Source of the DNA: JAMQKA01 sp043951865
Lineage (GTDB): Bacteria > Bacteroidota > Rhodothermia > Balneolales > Balneolaceae
Length of the DNA: 64,000 nucleotides
Reading direction: 5' to 3'
Assembly: GCF_043951865.1 (NCBI RefSeq)
Contig: NZ_JBINJF010000005.1
Span: 1 to 64,000, forward strand
A model generated the notes under the pieces. That model had not been told where the DNA came from. It ran no database searches and worked only from the letters and a program-made list of their open reading frames with translations. The translations under genes and the position numbers were made by a program. This document shows positions 53,871 to 60,994 of this stretch, piece by piece. Position 1 is the stretch's first letter; every line of letters starts with the position of its first letter.

Positions 53871-54911
53871 CTATTCGCTCCAGCCATGCTGGTTACGAAC
53901 TTCGATCATAGCCTCAAGGATATCGTTCCAGGTCTGCTGCTTGGTCATCACCTCATTCGGGAACATGCAGCCATCCCAGCAGATATGCTTGAACGCCTTG
54001 GTAAGCTCTCCATTTTCGTCGCGCAGCCAGTGCCCGGCATCTTCCGCGATGTTCAGCTTTCCGTCCGGATCGTTTGGCAGGCAATGACGTCCCGTTTTTT
54101 CGTGGGTACCTGACCCAAATACGGTTGCGTCGTTTTGCGCAACATGGAAATCGATCGTCCAGGGGCGCAGTGCGGCCGTCATCTCTTTCAGGCCTTCCGT
54201 GAGCGTCTCGCGATCGTCCCAATCAAAATCTTCCGGAAGAATACGATCGTCCGGCGCATTATACCCGAGCAGGTACAGCAGGGTATGTGCCATATCCGCC
54301 TGGAACCCGATATTGTCGCGATCGACCAGCTCCAGCGTATTGACCATCGTTTTCCAGCTGTGCATTCCGCCCCAGCAAATCTCGCCCTCGGCAGCGAGGT
54401 CTTCACCGTAATCGGCGGCAACATCACAGGCTTCGCGCCATGTCTGGGCGATCAGCTTGGTATTTTCTTCCGGGTTTTCTGCCCAGGTACCGGGGTCCAC
54501 CGCTGAGTCGATGCGGATAACGCCGTATGAGCGCACCCCGTGCTCGCGCAATGTCTTCCCGATCTCGCAGGATTTTTTAACCTGCGTTACAAAATTCTTG
54601 CGATCTTCCTCGCTTCCCATGGCGGAGCCTCCACCGATATCCGGCCATACCGGGGCCACCAGACTCCCGACATTCAACCCGAGATCGGCAATTTTATCGC
54701 CCAGGGCTTTGATCTCATCTTCCGAGCTGTCAATATCAATATGCGGATCGTATAGAAACAGGTCGATCCCATCGAATTTGGTACCGTTGACTTCAGCCGC
54801 GGCTGTCATCTCCAGCATTTTATCGAGGCCGATTGGCGGTTCCGAATCCGGCCCTTTTCCGACGACACCGGGCCACGCAGCGTTATGAAGTTTTGGATAT
54901 GTATTACTCAT
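53871..54911 (-). CDS. TIM-barrel sugar isomerase/epimerase (xylose-isomerase-like)
   Basis: This enzyme has 346 residues from the ATG at 54911; an upstream TTG at 54917 is less likely. The fold is the AP-endonuclease-2/xylose-isomerase-like barrel: KFDGIDLFLYDPHIDI, LGLNVGSLVAPVWPDIGGG, VRSYGVIRIDSAVDPGTW, LAAEGEICWGGMHSWKTMVN (metal-ligand Glu and catalytic region), NIGFQADMAHTLLYLLG (metal-ligand Asp and His) and IDFHVAQNDATVFGSGTHEKTGRHCLPNDP. It is longer than hydroxypyruvate isomerases. I cannot name its substrate. It starts a tight run with the Gfo/Idh gene and is preceded by repeat family II and promoter motif 2, so it probably heads the main region F operon. Confidence 0.85.
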   Translation of the reverse strand: MSNTYPKLHNAAWPGVVGKGPDSEPPIGLDKMLEMTAAAEVNGTKFDGIDLFLYDPHIDIDSSEDEIKALGDKIADLGLNVGSLVAPVWPDIGGGSAMGSEEDRKNFVTQVKKSCEIGKTLREHGVRSYGVIRIDSAVDPGTWAENPEENTKLIAQTWREACDVAADYGEDLAAEGEICWGGMHSWKTMVNTLELVDRDNIGFQADMAHTLLYLLGYNAPDDRILPEDFDWDDRETLTEGLKEMTAALRPWTIDFHVAQNDATVFGSGTHEKTGRHCLPNDPDGKLNIAEDAGHWLRDENGELTKAFKHICWDGCMFPNEVMTKQQTWNDILEAMIEVRNQHGWSE

Positions 54912-54951
54912 AAGCAAAGGTTTAAGAATTGAATATATAGTTTACTTTATA

Positions 54952-55077
54952 GAGGACTTTGCAAAACCGTTGTTTTGCCCAATTTCGGCATGTACACATC
55001 TAAATACTCATTTAACGGGATATCCACTGCATACAGGATTGATCCTGAGCAAAATCCCTGGTTTTTCAACGTTCTCC
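54952..55077. repeat. Interspersed repeat family II, copy 3
   Basis: The left end is GAGGACTTTGCAAAACCG then TTGTTTTGCCCAATTTCGGCA. The right end is CAAAATCCCTGGTTTTTCAA then CGTTCTC. The same ends occur in copies 1 and 2. It lies within the presumed leader of the isomerase mRNA, between promoter motif 2 and the ATG. Confidence 0.65.
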
Positions 55078-55133
55078 ACTTATTACATGGATTGAGTTCC
55101 ATCTCCTAACATTAATTGCCTTACTATATATAG

Positions 55134-55158
55134 AGACGGCCGGTTTGGATATCTACTG
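55134..55158 (-). promoter_or_regulatory. Shared bipartite promoter-like motif 2 upstream of the region F isomerase
   Basis: On the minus strand this reads AGTAGAT, 13 variable bases, GTCTC, continuing TATATATA. It matches the motif before sigma A and sigma C in sequence and spacing, which suggests a common sigma factor or activator. It lies about 220 bp before the isomerase ATG. Confidence 0.55.
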
Positions 55159-55373
55159 ATTTTCCACAGAAAAATCCCGGGACTTGTTGCTCTTGTTTTT
55201 AACAAAATCCCACATCCTAAATGGATAATTTTTGAAACTATGTCAAATAAATATCGGGGTGGGCTCCTTAAAAAAATGTAAATGTTTCCTGTCGTAGAAT
55301 GGATCGGTTTTCCGTACTCTGTCATCCCCAAAGGGAGGTTCTGCAAACAACTTCTCGGTGAAATCCAACAAGA

Positions 55374-56663
55374 TCAGCTTATAAATTTTTCAAGCCCGCG
55401 CAACTGTGTTTCATGCAGCGGGTTTGCTCCGCCCATAACCAGGGCATCAATGGCTGAGCGTGCACCAAATTCAGCGATCTCCAGCCGATCGAACGCCTCC
55501 TGCAGCGTTCGGCCCGTAACGAGCAGCAGCTCATTCCGGATCAGCAACATCGGCGTTTCGTATGAGATCATGCCGCTCAGTCTCCCTGCCTCTTCCGGAT
55601 CGTTCAGCTCGCGGCTGCATGAAACCAGCGGAATATCGCGCAAAAAGACATAGCTTTCCGGAATCGTGCGGGTGTCCAGCGTGCGGCCTGTGATCCCCAG
55701 TGCAGAAAGACAGGGCGGACGCGCCGTAATTACTGTTCGCACACCCGGATGTTGCAGGTAGATCTGCTGATGCAACGTTGCCAGGCGGTCGGGCACCTTG
55801 CCTTTTTCGCTCTGTCCCTGGCGAAGCAGCACCAGCTCTTCCGGTTCCAGCAGCCGTTTGTTTATATTTTCGGGGGTGATCCAGCAGCTTTCCACGCCGG
55901 TACGAACAGACAGGCAGCCCCCGCTACTGGTCATAAGGCGCTGCCGGCAGACTCTTTTTGCGATTTCGGTAACAGCGCTTCGCAGATCCAGTTGTTCAGA
56001 GTGGTCTGGCGTATGATCCCCAGACGGCATCGATCTCGTTTGTAATCGGCGTTTCTCTATCTCTTCAATACTCAACCCCCGCCAGTTCCCTATTCGATTC
56101 GCATGAATGATGGTCTGGCAACACGCTTCAAGCAACTCAAACCGCCGGTATGCCTCGTCAAGATCCTTTCCTCCTACTGCCACCCCGTGATTTTCCATGA
56201 CCACCGCTTGATGGCCCCGGGCAAACTGCCCTGCAATACTGCGGCCCAGCGCCTCGCTTCCGGGAATGCGATAAGGCGCAAATCCCACGTTCCCGCAAAC
56301 CTCCCGCATGCGGGGAATGATATTGGTATCCGGTATTTCACCTGCTATGCTGAACGTAATGAGTCCCGGCGGATGGGCATGAATGACCGCCCCGATATCC
56401 GGCCGCTCCCGGTAGATGCAATAGTGCGAGGGCAGCTCGGAAGAGGGGTTTCCTTCAGAAATTACTTTTGCATCGGGATCAAGATGGACGATGTCATCGG
56501 CTCCGACTATCCCCTTGTCCATTCCGGAGGGGGTAACCCAGATATCCCCGCCAGGCTCTTTTAGTGAAATATTCCCTCCCGTTGAGGTAGTCATTCCCCC
56601 TTCATAGATCCATTTCATCGTCGTTACAATCTGTTGCGGGGGAGAAAGAGTGTGAAAGTGCAT
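55374..56663 (-). CDS. Tandem class II aldolase/adducin-family protein, second domain degenerate
   Basis: This 429-residue protein holds two class II aldolase domains in one chain. Domain 1 (about 8-200) is complete: TSTGGNISLKEPGGDIWVTPSGMDKG, the SSELP Glu76, His95 and His97 in HAH, and His159 in ENHG, which together form the zinc site. Domain 2 (about 225-425) has the fold pattern (SSGGCLSVRTGVESCWITPENINKRLLEPEELVLL) but reads TVITARPP where HAH is expected and IRNELLLVTG where ENHG is expected. Zinc ligands are therefore missing. The family includes L-fuculose-, L-rhamnulose- and related phosphate aldolases, which split ketose phosphates. Normal members are single-domain and about 210-280 residues. 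It begins region F, about 460 bp upstream of the isomerase, perhaps as a separate unit. Confidence 0.88.
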   Translation of the reverse strand: MHFHTLSPPQQIVTTMKWIYEGGMTTSTGGNISLKEPGGDIWVTPSGMDKGIVGADDIVHLDPDAKVISEGNPSSELPSHYCIYRERPDIGAVIHAHPPGLITFSIAGEIPDTNIIPRMREVCGNVGFAPYRIPGSEALGRSIAGQFARGHQAVVMENHGVAVGGKDLDEAYRRFELLEACCQTIIHANRIGNWRGLSIEEIEKRRLQTRSMPSGDHTPDHSEQLDLRSAVTEIAKRVCRQRLMTSSGGCLSVRTGVESCWITPENINKRLLEPEELVLLRQGQSEKGKVPDRLATLHQQIYLQHPGVRTVITARPPCLSALGITGRTLDTRTIPESYVFLRDIPLVSCSRELNDPEEAGRLSGMISYETPMLLIRNELLLVTGRTLQEAFDRLEIAEFGARSAIDALVMGGANPLHETQLRGLEKFIS

Positions 56664-57034
56664 TGTCCGTGAGGAGTGTGTTTAGTAATCTATAACGAGC
56701 CTGCAATGGCTCCGAAGAAAAGCAGGCTGATCAAAAAGGAATTAGGAAATCGTGCTTTTGCACATCCCGGTCTCTAAACGTGCTCAAAAAAATACTGGCC
56801 TGACGTAATCAGGTCAGGCCAGAGGAAAGGACTGTAGATACTAAGGGAATATGGGTTATTCTACCTACAGTTAATCAGTAAGTGCTACTGATGTATTCAT
56901 TTATAAAGAGCGGGTGCATCTGCAAATCTACTCCTACTTTTTTGAATTATTTGAAAAATGTTCAAAGAGAAAGACTTACGGCATGCGGCGGAAGGGAATC
57001 AACCATAACGGGAACTTTTTTCAGTGAGCGGTCG
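56664..57034. other. Intergenic region upstream of the aldolase gene
   Basis: About 370 bp without a gene lie here. It holds the terminator of the sigma/FecR-like pair (56786-56822). It also has an inverted repeat ACTGTAG/CTACAGT (about 56830-56873) around a TATTCTACC segment, and TTGAAAAATGTTCAA at about 56951-56965. The last resembles, but with one base less in the centre, the palindromes before the SorC-type regulator. The promoter of the aldolase gene presumably lies here. Confidence 0.45.
56786..56822 (-). terminator. Rho-independent terminator after the short FecR-like gene
   Basis: CTGGCCTGAC (56795-56804) and GTCAGGCCAG (56813-56822) form a perfect 10-bp GC-rich stem with an 8-base loop. 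On the minus strand it is followed by TATTTTTTT. It closes the sigma/FecR-like transcript about 210 bp after the last stop. Confidence 0.9.
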
Positions 57035-57310
57035 CTACCCGTCGTCAGTCTTGATGAGCTTCAAATTTCCGGTTTTATTAAGTACGTTCATTAACCTTTC
57101 GAGTTGTTGCTGTTTGTCGGACTCGCTGCCCCAATCTTTAAACGGCATCGAAACAACTATCTGGGCCCGGGCAACAAGTTTGCGCCGCTCAGGTGACCGC
57201 GCAACCCACCGGTTCCATTTAATTGACTGGCGCCGGGGAGCCTTATCTTCGAGCCAGCGTAAAAAGGATTCGTCATTAAGCAGGTCTGCCAATGTATAGT
57301 TCTGTTCCAA
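57035..57310 (-). CDS. Short FecR-like N-terminal (putative soluble anti-sigma) protein
   Basis: This 91-residue protein starts at a TTG, because no ATG exists before the in-frame stop upstream. It matches the cytoplasmic N-terminal part of FecR proteins: LADLLNDESFLRWLEDKAP, KWNRWVARSPERRKLVARAQIVVSMPFKD. There is no transmembrane helix and no periplasmic domain; the chain ends in a short charged tail (QQQLERLMNVLNKTGNLKLIKTDDG). It follows an ECF sigma gene by about 140 bp and is itself followed by a terminator. A genuine small soluble anti-sigma factor is possible. So is a relic of a full FecR gene, but there is no FecR remnant downstream, which argues against simple recent truncation. The TTG start lowers certainty. 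Confidence 0.65.
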   Translation of the reverse strand: MEQNYTLADLLNDESFLRWLEDKAPRRQSIKWNRWVARSPERRKLVARAQIVVSMPFKDWGSESDKQQQLERLMNVLNKTGNLKLIKTDDG

Positions 57311-57448
57311 AACGTTACTTTAGTCTAGCTTGACTTTATTTGAAGATAAGCCAAATTAGAAGTTTTTGAAAACAGGTCCGAAAAAACAGTGACAATAAGC
57401 TGCCAAAACAGAGAATGCGGAACCAGGCATATCCCCCGGCCTGAAGAA

Positions 57449-58045
57449 CTACCGGTTCACCTGTATGTAATTTTGCATGTTGGATATCGCCTCCGAGACG
57501 TGGTTGTACACGCTTTGCTTGTTGACCTCCATCACGTGAGAAATCTCGTCGGTTGTCAATCCCTGGTAAAATTTCAGGTAAATCGACTCTTTCTGCCTTT
57601 TGCTCAGTGAGTTGAGCGCCTCTTTCAGCTTCCGTTTCAGCTCCCGTTCCGTTTCAAAGTGTACCATCAGCTCCTCCACGTTAAAGGGTTCTTCGAAGAA
57701 GTTTTCGGTATACACCTGGTTCCTCTTTTTCCGGTTCCGGTACCGCTTTAACTTTCGAAGAATGATGCGCCGAAACGATGATATCAGGTAGGCCTTTACC
57801 GAATGGGGCTGATTGATCCCCTCCCTTTTGTTCCAGAGGGTCAGGAACAGCTCCTGGATACAATCACGCACCAGCTCCCGGCGCGGTATTATATTGTATC
57901 CATAGTTGTATAAATTAGAGTAGTACAGGCAAAATAATTTTGAAATAGCCTCTTTGTTTCCCATCTGAAGTTCTGACCAAAGCTTATCCGGATCGATGTC
58001 ATGCGTATCATCCCATTCCCTGGGTTTTGTAACATTTACTAACAT
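57449..58045 (-). CDS. ECF (sigma-70 family) sigma factor (region F/G border)
   Basis: This 198-residue ECF sigma factor has region 2 as KLWSELQMGNKEAISKLFCLYYSNLYNYG, RELVRDCIQELFLTLWNKR and QPHSVKAYLISSFRRIILRKLKRYRNRKKR. Region 4 is LSKRQKESIYLKFYQGLTTDEIS with HTH VNKQSVYNHVSEAISNMQNY. It is more divergent than sigma A and C and lacks a standard full-length FecR; only the 91-residue FecR-like protein follows. There is no adjacent SusC, so its target is not obvious; region F or a remote outer-membrane system are options. It is divergent from the SorC-type regulator at 58430, sharing a 385-bp intergenic region. Confidence 0.93.
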   Translation of the reverse strand: MLVNVTKPREWDDTHDIDPDKLWSELQMGNKEAISKLFCLYYSNLYNYGYNIIPRRELVRDCIQELFLTLWNKREGINQPHSVKAYLISSFRRIILRKLKRYRNRKKRNQVYTENFFEEPFNVEELMVHFETERELKRKLKEALNSLSKRQKESIYLKFYQGLTTDEISHVMEVNKQSVYNHVSEAISNMQNYIQVNR

Positions 58046-58429
58046 TTAGCAACCCTTCCTGTTTTTGATTGATAATAACTTCGTTGCGATTGCTTACTAT
58101 CCACCGATTTGTATGGAAATGATCGGCATCCCTTTTTTTTAAATTCGCAAGTCAGTATATTGAACATATGTTCATGACTGAACTATTGTTCTATTAAGTT
58201 AACAAAACTGGCTTTAATGTCAACCGGAAATAACGGTTATGAGCGACTTTCATTCAGGCCGTTCGGTAAGCGAAACCGTTGGCCTACTTGTGATAATCGA
58301 TTTAATCGCTCAATTTTAGTCAGGGGTACAGTGACGTACTGAACCGGCAGGTTTCGTCTGGCGGTTCTGAACATACCGGACGCGTACCTGTACCGGAGCA
58401 TGACACGTTAACCATCAATCTAATTTTCT
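58046..58429. promoter_or_regulatory. Divergent control region between ECF sigma and SorC-type regulator
   Basis: About 385 bp of intergenic DNA separate divergent regulatory genes. It contains the two tandem palindromes described separately (58161-58191) and no obvious gene. Neither motif 1 nor motif 2 is found here. Confidence 0.6.
58161..58191. promoter_or_regulatory. Two tandem operators GAAC-N4-GTTC upstream of SorC-type regulator
   Basis: TGAACATATGTTCA (58161-58174) is a perfect 14-bp palindrome. Six bases further GAACTATTGTTC (58180-58191) repeats the GAAC-N4-GTTC pattern, with centres 18 bp apart. The first site, read as ATTGAACATATGTTCAT, resembles the ATTGAAC...TTCAAT palindrome known for Bacillus subtilis DeoR, which is in the SorC-like family. 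It is therefore a likely binding site for the regulator encoded at 58430, giving autoregulation and perhaps control of the divergent sigma gene. Confidence 0.7.
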
Positions 58430-59389
58430 ATGCCCGGCAGCCAAAACTCGATCGATGTACGCCTGCTCAGCAAGGTGAGTTCACTATATTATGATCAGGA
58501 TTATAACCAGCAGGAGATTGCCAACCGCCTGCATCTTTCCCGGCCCAAAGTCTCTCGCTTGTTGAAGCAGGCGCGGGAACAGGGCATTGTTCAGATATCT
58601 GTTGTCACTCCCAATGCCAATTTCGTGGAGCTGGAGAATGCCATGGAAAAAAAATACGGCCTTCAGGAAGTCGTCCTGGTAGAATCCGACGAGCAGCTAT
58701 CCTCACAGGTTATCAAACGACAGATCGGCTCCGCCGCCGCTGAGTACCTGCACCGTACCGTTAAAGAGGGAGATTTAATTGGAGTTACGTGGGGTACCAC
58801 GCTGCAGGCCATGCTGGATGCGATGCAGCCAAAGTCTATTAACGATCTGCATGTTGTGCAGGCGCTGGGTGGCGTGGGGGCCCCTGAAGCAAAAGCGCAC
58901 GCCACGGACATATCGCGCCGGCTTTCCCAGGCGCTCAACGCCAAACTGACCCTCCTCCCCGCTCCCGGCATTGTCGGAAGCGTACAGGCAAAAGAGGTGT
59001 TGCTGAACGACCGGCAGGTTAAGGGGGCTGTCGACCAGTTCGCTGATATCGATACGCTGTATGTGGGGCTCGGGGCTCTTCACACCAACCCGGTTCTCAC
59101 AGAAGACACGCACGAGATATCCGAGAAGGTGCGCAGGGAGATCACCAACTCCGATGCGGTTGGCGATATCGCCCTTCGTTTTTTTGATATCAATGGTAAA
59201 GAGATTGACACTTCTCTTAAAGACCTGGTTATAGGCGTTTCTCCGGAAGAAATGATGGGGATTGACACCGTAGTGGGCATGGCGGGCGGTCCCGATAAAG
59301 TAGAGGTTATAGAGGGCGCCCTTAACGGCAAGAATATCGATGTGCTTATCTCCGACAGCCTCACAGCGAAGCGAATCCTGGAGCAGTAG
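58430..59389 (+). CDS. SorC/DeoR-type sugar-binding transcriptional regulator
   Basis: This 319-residue cytosolic regulator has an N-terminal helix-turn-helix (DYNQQEIANRLHLSRPKVSRLLKQAREQGIV, about 19-49). A sugar-binding SorC C-terminal domain follows from about 55 to the end (VVLVESDEQLSSQVIKRQIGSAAAEYL, DLIGVTWGTTLQAMLDAM, VQALGGVG, LLPAPGIVGSVQAKEVLL, VGLGALHTNP, DTVVGMAGGPDKVEVIEGALNGKNIDVLISD). Members sense phosphorylated sugars and usually repress or activate nearby catabolic operons. The tandem palindromes at 58161-58191 are its probable operators. It is a good candidate regulator of region F or G, though no second copy of the operator was seen before those operons. Confidence 0.93.
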   Translation: MPGSQNSIDVRLLSKVSSLYYDQDYNQQEIANRLHLSRPKVSRLLKQAREQGIVQISVVTPNANFVELENAMEKKYGLQEVVLVESDEQLSSQVIKRQIGSAAAEYLHRTVKEGDLIGVTWGTTLQAMLDAMQPKSINDLHVVQALGGVGAPEAKAHATDISRRLSQALNAKLTLLPAPGIVGSVQAKEVLLNDRQVKGAVDQFADIDTLYVGLGALHTNPVLTEDTHEISEKVRREITNSDAVGDIALRFFDINGKEIDTSLKDLVIGVSPEEMMGIDTVVGMAGGPDKVEVIEGALNGKNIDVLISDSLTAKRILEQ

Positions 59390-59398
59390 GCGGGGACT

Positions 59399-59437
59399 TA
59401 TTGATTGATTGAGTGAGTGATTGAGTGAGTGAATGAG
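59399..59437 (+). repeat. TGAT/TGAG simple-sequence repeat after the regulator gene
   Basis: A run of four-base units, TGATTGATTGAGTGAGTGAT then TGAGTGAGTGAATGAGT, lies 10 bp after the regulator stop. It is outside any gene, so slippage would affect only the 3' untranslated region. It may merely be replication slippage product. Confidence 0.7.
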
Positions 59438-59591
59438 TTGGGTTTGTGGGCTTGAACAGTTCCTGGGACGGATTCTATGGGTACATCCACTGGACAACCG
59501 AATGTGCCCCGGTCACCCAACACTGCTTCCCTGTTTTTAAATGCAGGGTCGGGAATGATCGGCTTCCCAAATAGCTTTTAAATTAACAACG

Positions 59592-59638
59592 AAGGGCTTT
59601 GCAAAACCCTCAATTTCTCGTTCTGCAAAGATCCCTGC
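59592..59638 (+). repeat. Interspersed repeat family I, internally deleted copy
   Basis: GAAGGGCTTTGCAAAACCCT, then CAATTTCTCGTTCTGCAAAG and ATCCCTG, correspond to the two ends of the copies at 31020-31130 and 21932-22050. The middle is missing exactly between two GTTCTG segments present in the long copy, which suggests deletion between short direct repeats. Confidence 0.6.
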
Positions 59639-59662
59639 CAATTAATACTCAGGGTTGGAACC

Positions 59663-60994
59663 ATGTACCTGCCCAAACCATTCGCCCGTGGCATCATTGC
59701 CTTGACAGCTATTTTACCGATGGCATGCGGCGAGACCGGAACCGGTACAGATTCAATCATGGAGGAATCCCGGTTTCAGATCAGCTCGATCACTCCTGTT
59801 GAAGGCACTTTTGGTACGGAAGTGACCATTTCCGGTCGTGGATTCAGTGACATCCCCGCCGAAAACGTCATCACTTTCAACGGCCTCTCTGCAGAAGTAC
59901 TGGCCTCTTCCCCCACCGCGCTCAAAACAACAGTGCCAAAGGGAGCAGGATCCGGTGCTGTAAAGGTACGTGTAGGTAAAAAAACGGCGACGGGCCCCTC
60001 TTTTATCTACCTCCCGACCGTTCATGTAAGTACCTATGCGGGATCAGGTTCCCTCGGTTTCAGGGACGGGGAGAGCACCCATGCACGCTTCAACTACCCG
60101 GTGGGACTGGAACTGGCCCCGAATGGTGAGCTGATTGTCGTTGACCACTGGAACCACAGCATCCGAATAATCACTCCCGATGGCTATGTGCAGACACTGG
60201 CCGGCGACGGTACGGGTGGATTTCGTGACGGCCCGGGATCACGGGCGCGGTTCTTTCGCCCCACCGATGCAGAAGTGACAGGCGAAGGGAACATCTTTAT
60301 TTCAGATTTTGGCAATCATCGCATCCGGTACCTGGCAAATTCAGGTTCTGTAACAACTTTCTCCGGGACGGTCCCGGGATACCGTGACGGTCCGCCCAAT
60401 GTGGCGCAGTTTAACTTTCCGGCCGGAATTGCCCTCGCTGAAAATGATACGCTCTATGTAAGCGACTCGGGCAGTAGCCGGATCCGCTGGGTGACGTCGT
60501 CGGGTGAGGTAGGAACATACGCTGGTTCAGGAGAACGGGGCTTTGAAAACGGCTATGGACAGATGGCACAGTTTCACTTCCCTTTTGGGATGGATCTCGG
60601 GCCGGAACGACGAATATTTGTTGCAGATTACGGGAACAACAGCATCCGGCTTATCAGTTCAAAGCGTGTAGTCAGCACCTTTTCCGGGGATGGAGAACCG
60701 GGGTACATGGACGAGGCGGCGCGTGAAGCCCGCTTTAATGCCCCTTATGATGTGGCAGTCGACAAACACAACAGAATCTACGTAGCCGACTTTTACAATC
60801 ACCGTATCAGGCGCATCTCTCCACAAAGAGAGGTGATCAATATTGCCGGCAACGGCGAACCGGGACTGGTTGACGGGGAGCAATCCAACGCCCGGTTTAA
60901 CGGTCCCATAGGGTTGGCAATCAACGAAGAAGGAACCGTTCTCTTTGTTGCGGACCATCACAACCACGTAATACGCAAGGTTACTATTCAGTAA
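59663..60994 (+). CDS. IPT/TIG plus NHL-repeat beta-propeller lipoprotein
   Basis: This 443-residue exported lipoprotein has signal FARGIIALTAILPMACGE. An IPT/TIG immunoglobulin-like domain at about 36-107 (ISSITPVEGTFGTEVTISGRGF, VITFNGLSAEVL) is followed by six NHL-type repeats from about 113 to the end. Each runs roughly YAGSGxxGFRDG...ARFNxPxGxxL...G.LxVxDxxNHxIRxI, for example VDHWNHSIRIITPDG, SDFGNHRIRYLANSG, ADYGNNSIRLISSK and ADFYNHRIRRISPQ. Six blades make a propeller. Such proteins are frequent in Bacteroidota carbohydrate loci and are thought to bind glycans or partners at the surface; no catalytic residues can be assigned. It is on the plus strand, isolated from the fucose genes that converge on it. 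Confidence 0.9.
   Translation: MYLPKPFARGIIALTAILPMACGETGTGTDSIMEESRFQISSITPVEGTFGTEVTISGRGFSDIPAENVITFNGLSAEVLASSPTALKTTVPKGAGSGAVKVRVGKKTATGPSFIYLPTVHVSTYAGSGSLGFRDGESTHARFNYPVGLELAPNGELIVVDHWNHSIRIITPDGYVQTLAGDGTGGFRDGPGSRARFFRPTDAEVTGEGNIFISDFGNHRIRYLANSGSVTTFSGTVPGYRDGPPNVAQFNFPAGIALAENDTLYVSDSGSSRIRWVTSSGEVGTYAGSGERGFENGYGQMAQFHFPFGMDLGPERRIFVADYGNNSIRLISSKRVVSTFSGDGEPGYMDEAAREARFNAPYDVAVDKHNRIYVADFYNHRIRRISPQREVINIAGNGEPGLVDGEQSNARFNGPIGLAINEEGTVLFVADHHNHVIRKVTIQ

Larger units (their letters stand above)
54912..55373. other. Intergenic region between aldolase and isomerase genes
   Basis: This gap of about 460 bp contains repeat family II copy 3 (54952-55077) and promoter motif 2 (55134-55158). 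No gene is apparent. Further A/T-rich sequence before the aldolase stop shows nothing clear. Confidence 0.5.

Noticed and set aside
56949..56967. Third SorC-type operator TTGAAAAATGTTCAA before the aldolase gene
   Set aside because: The centre is one base shorter than in the two good sites and the outer GAAC is changed, so it is kept only as a weak note.
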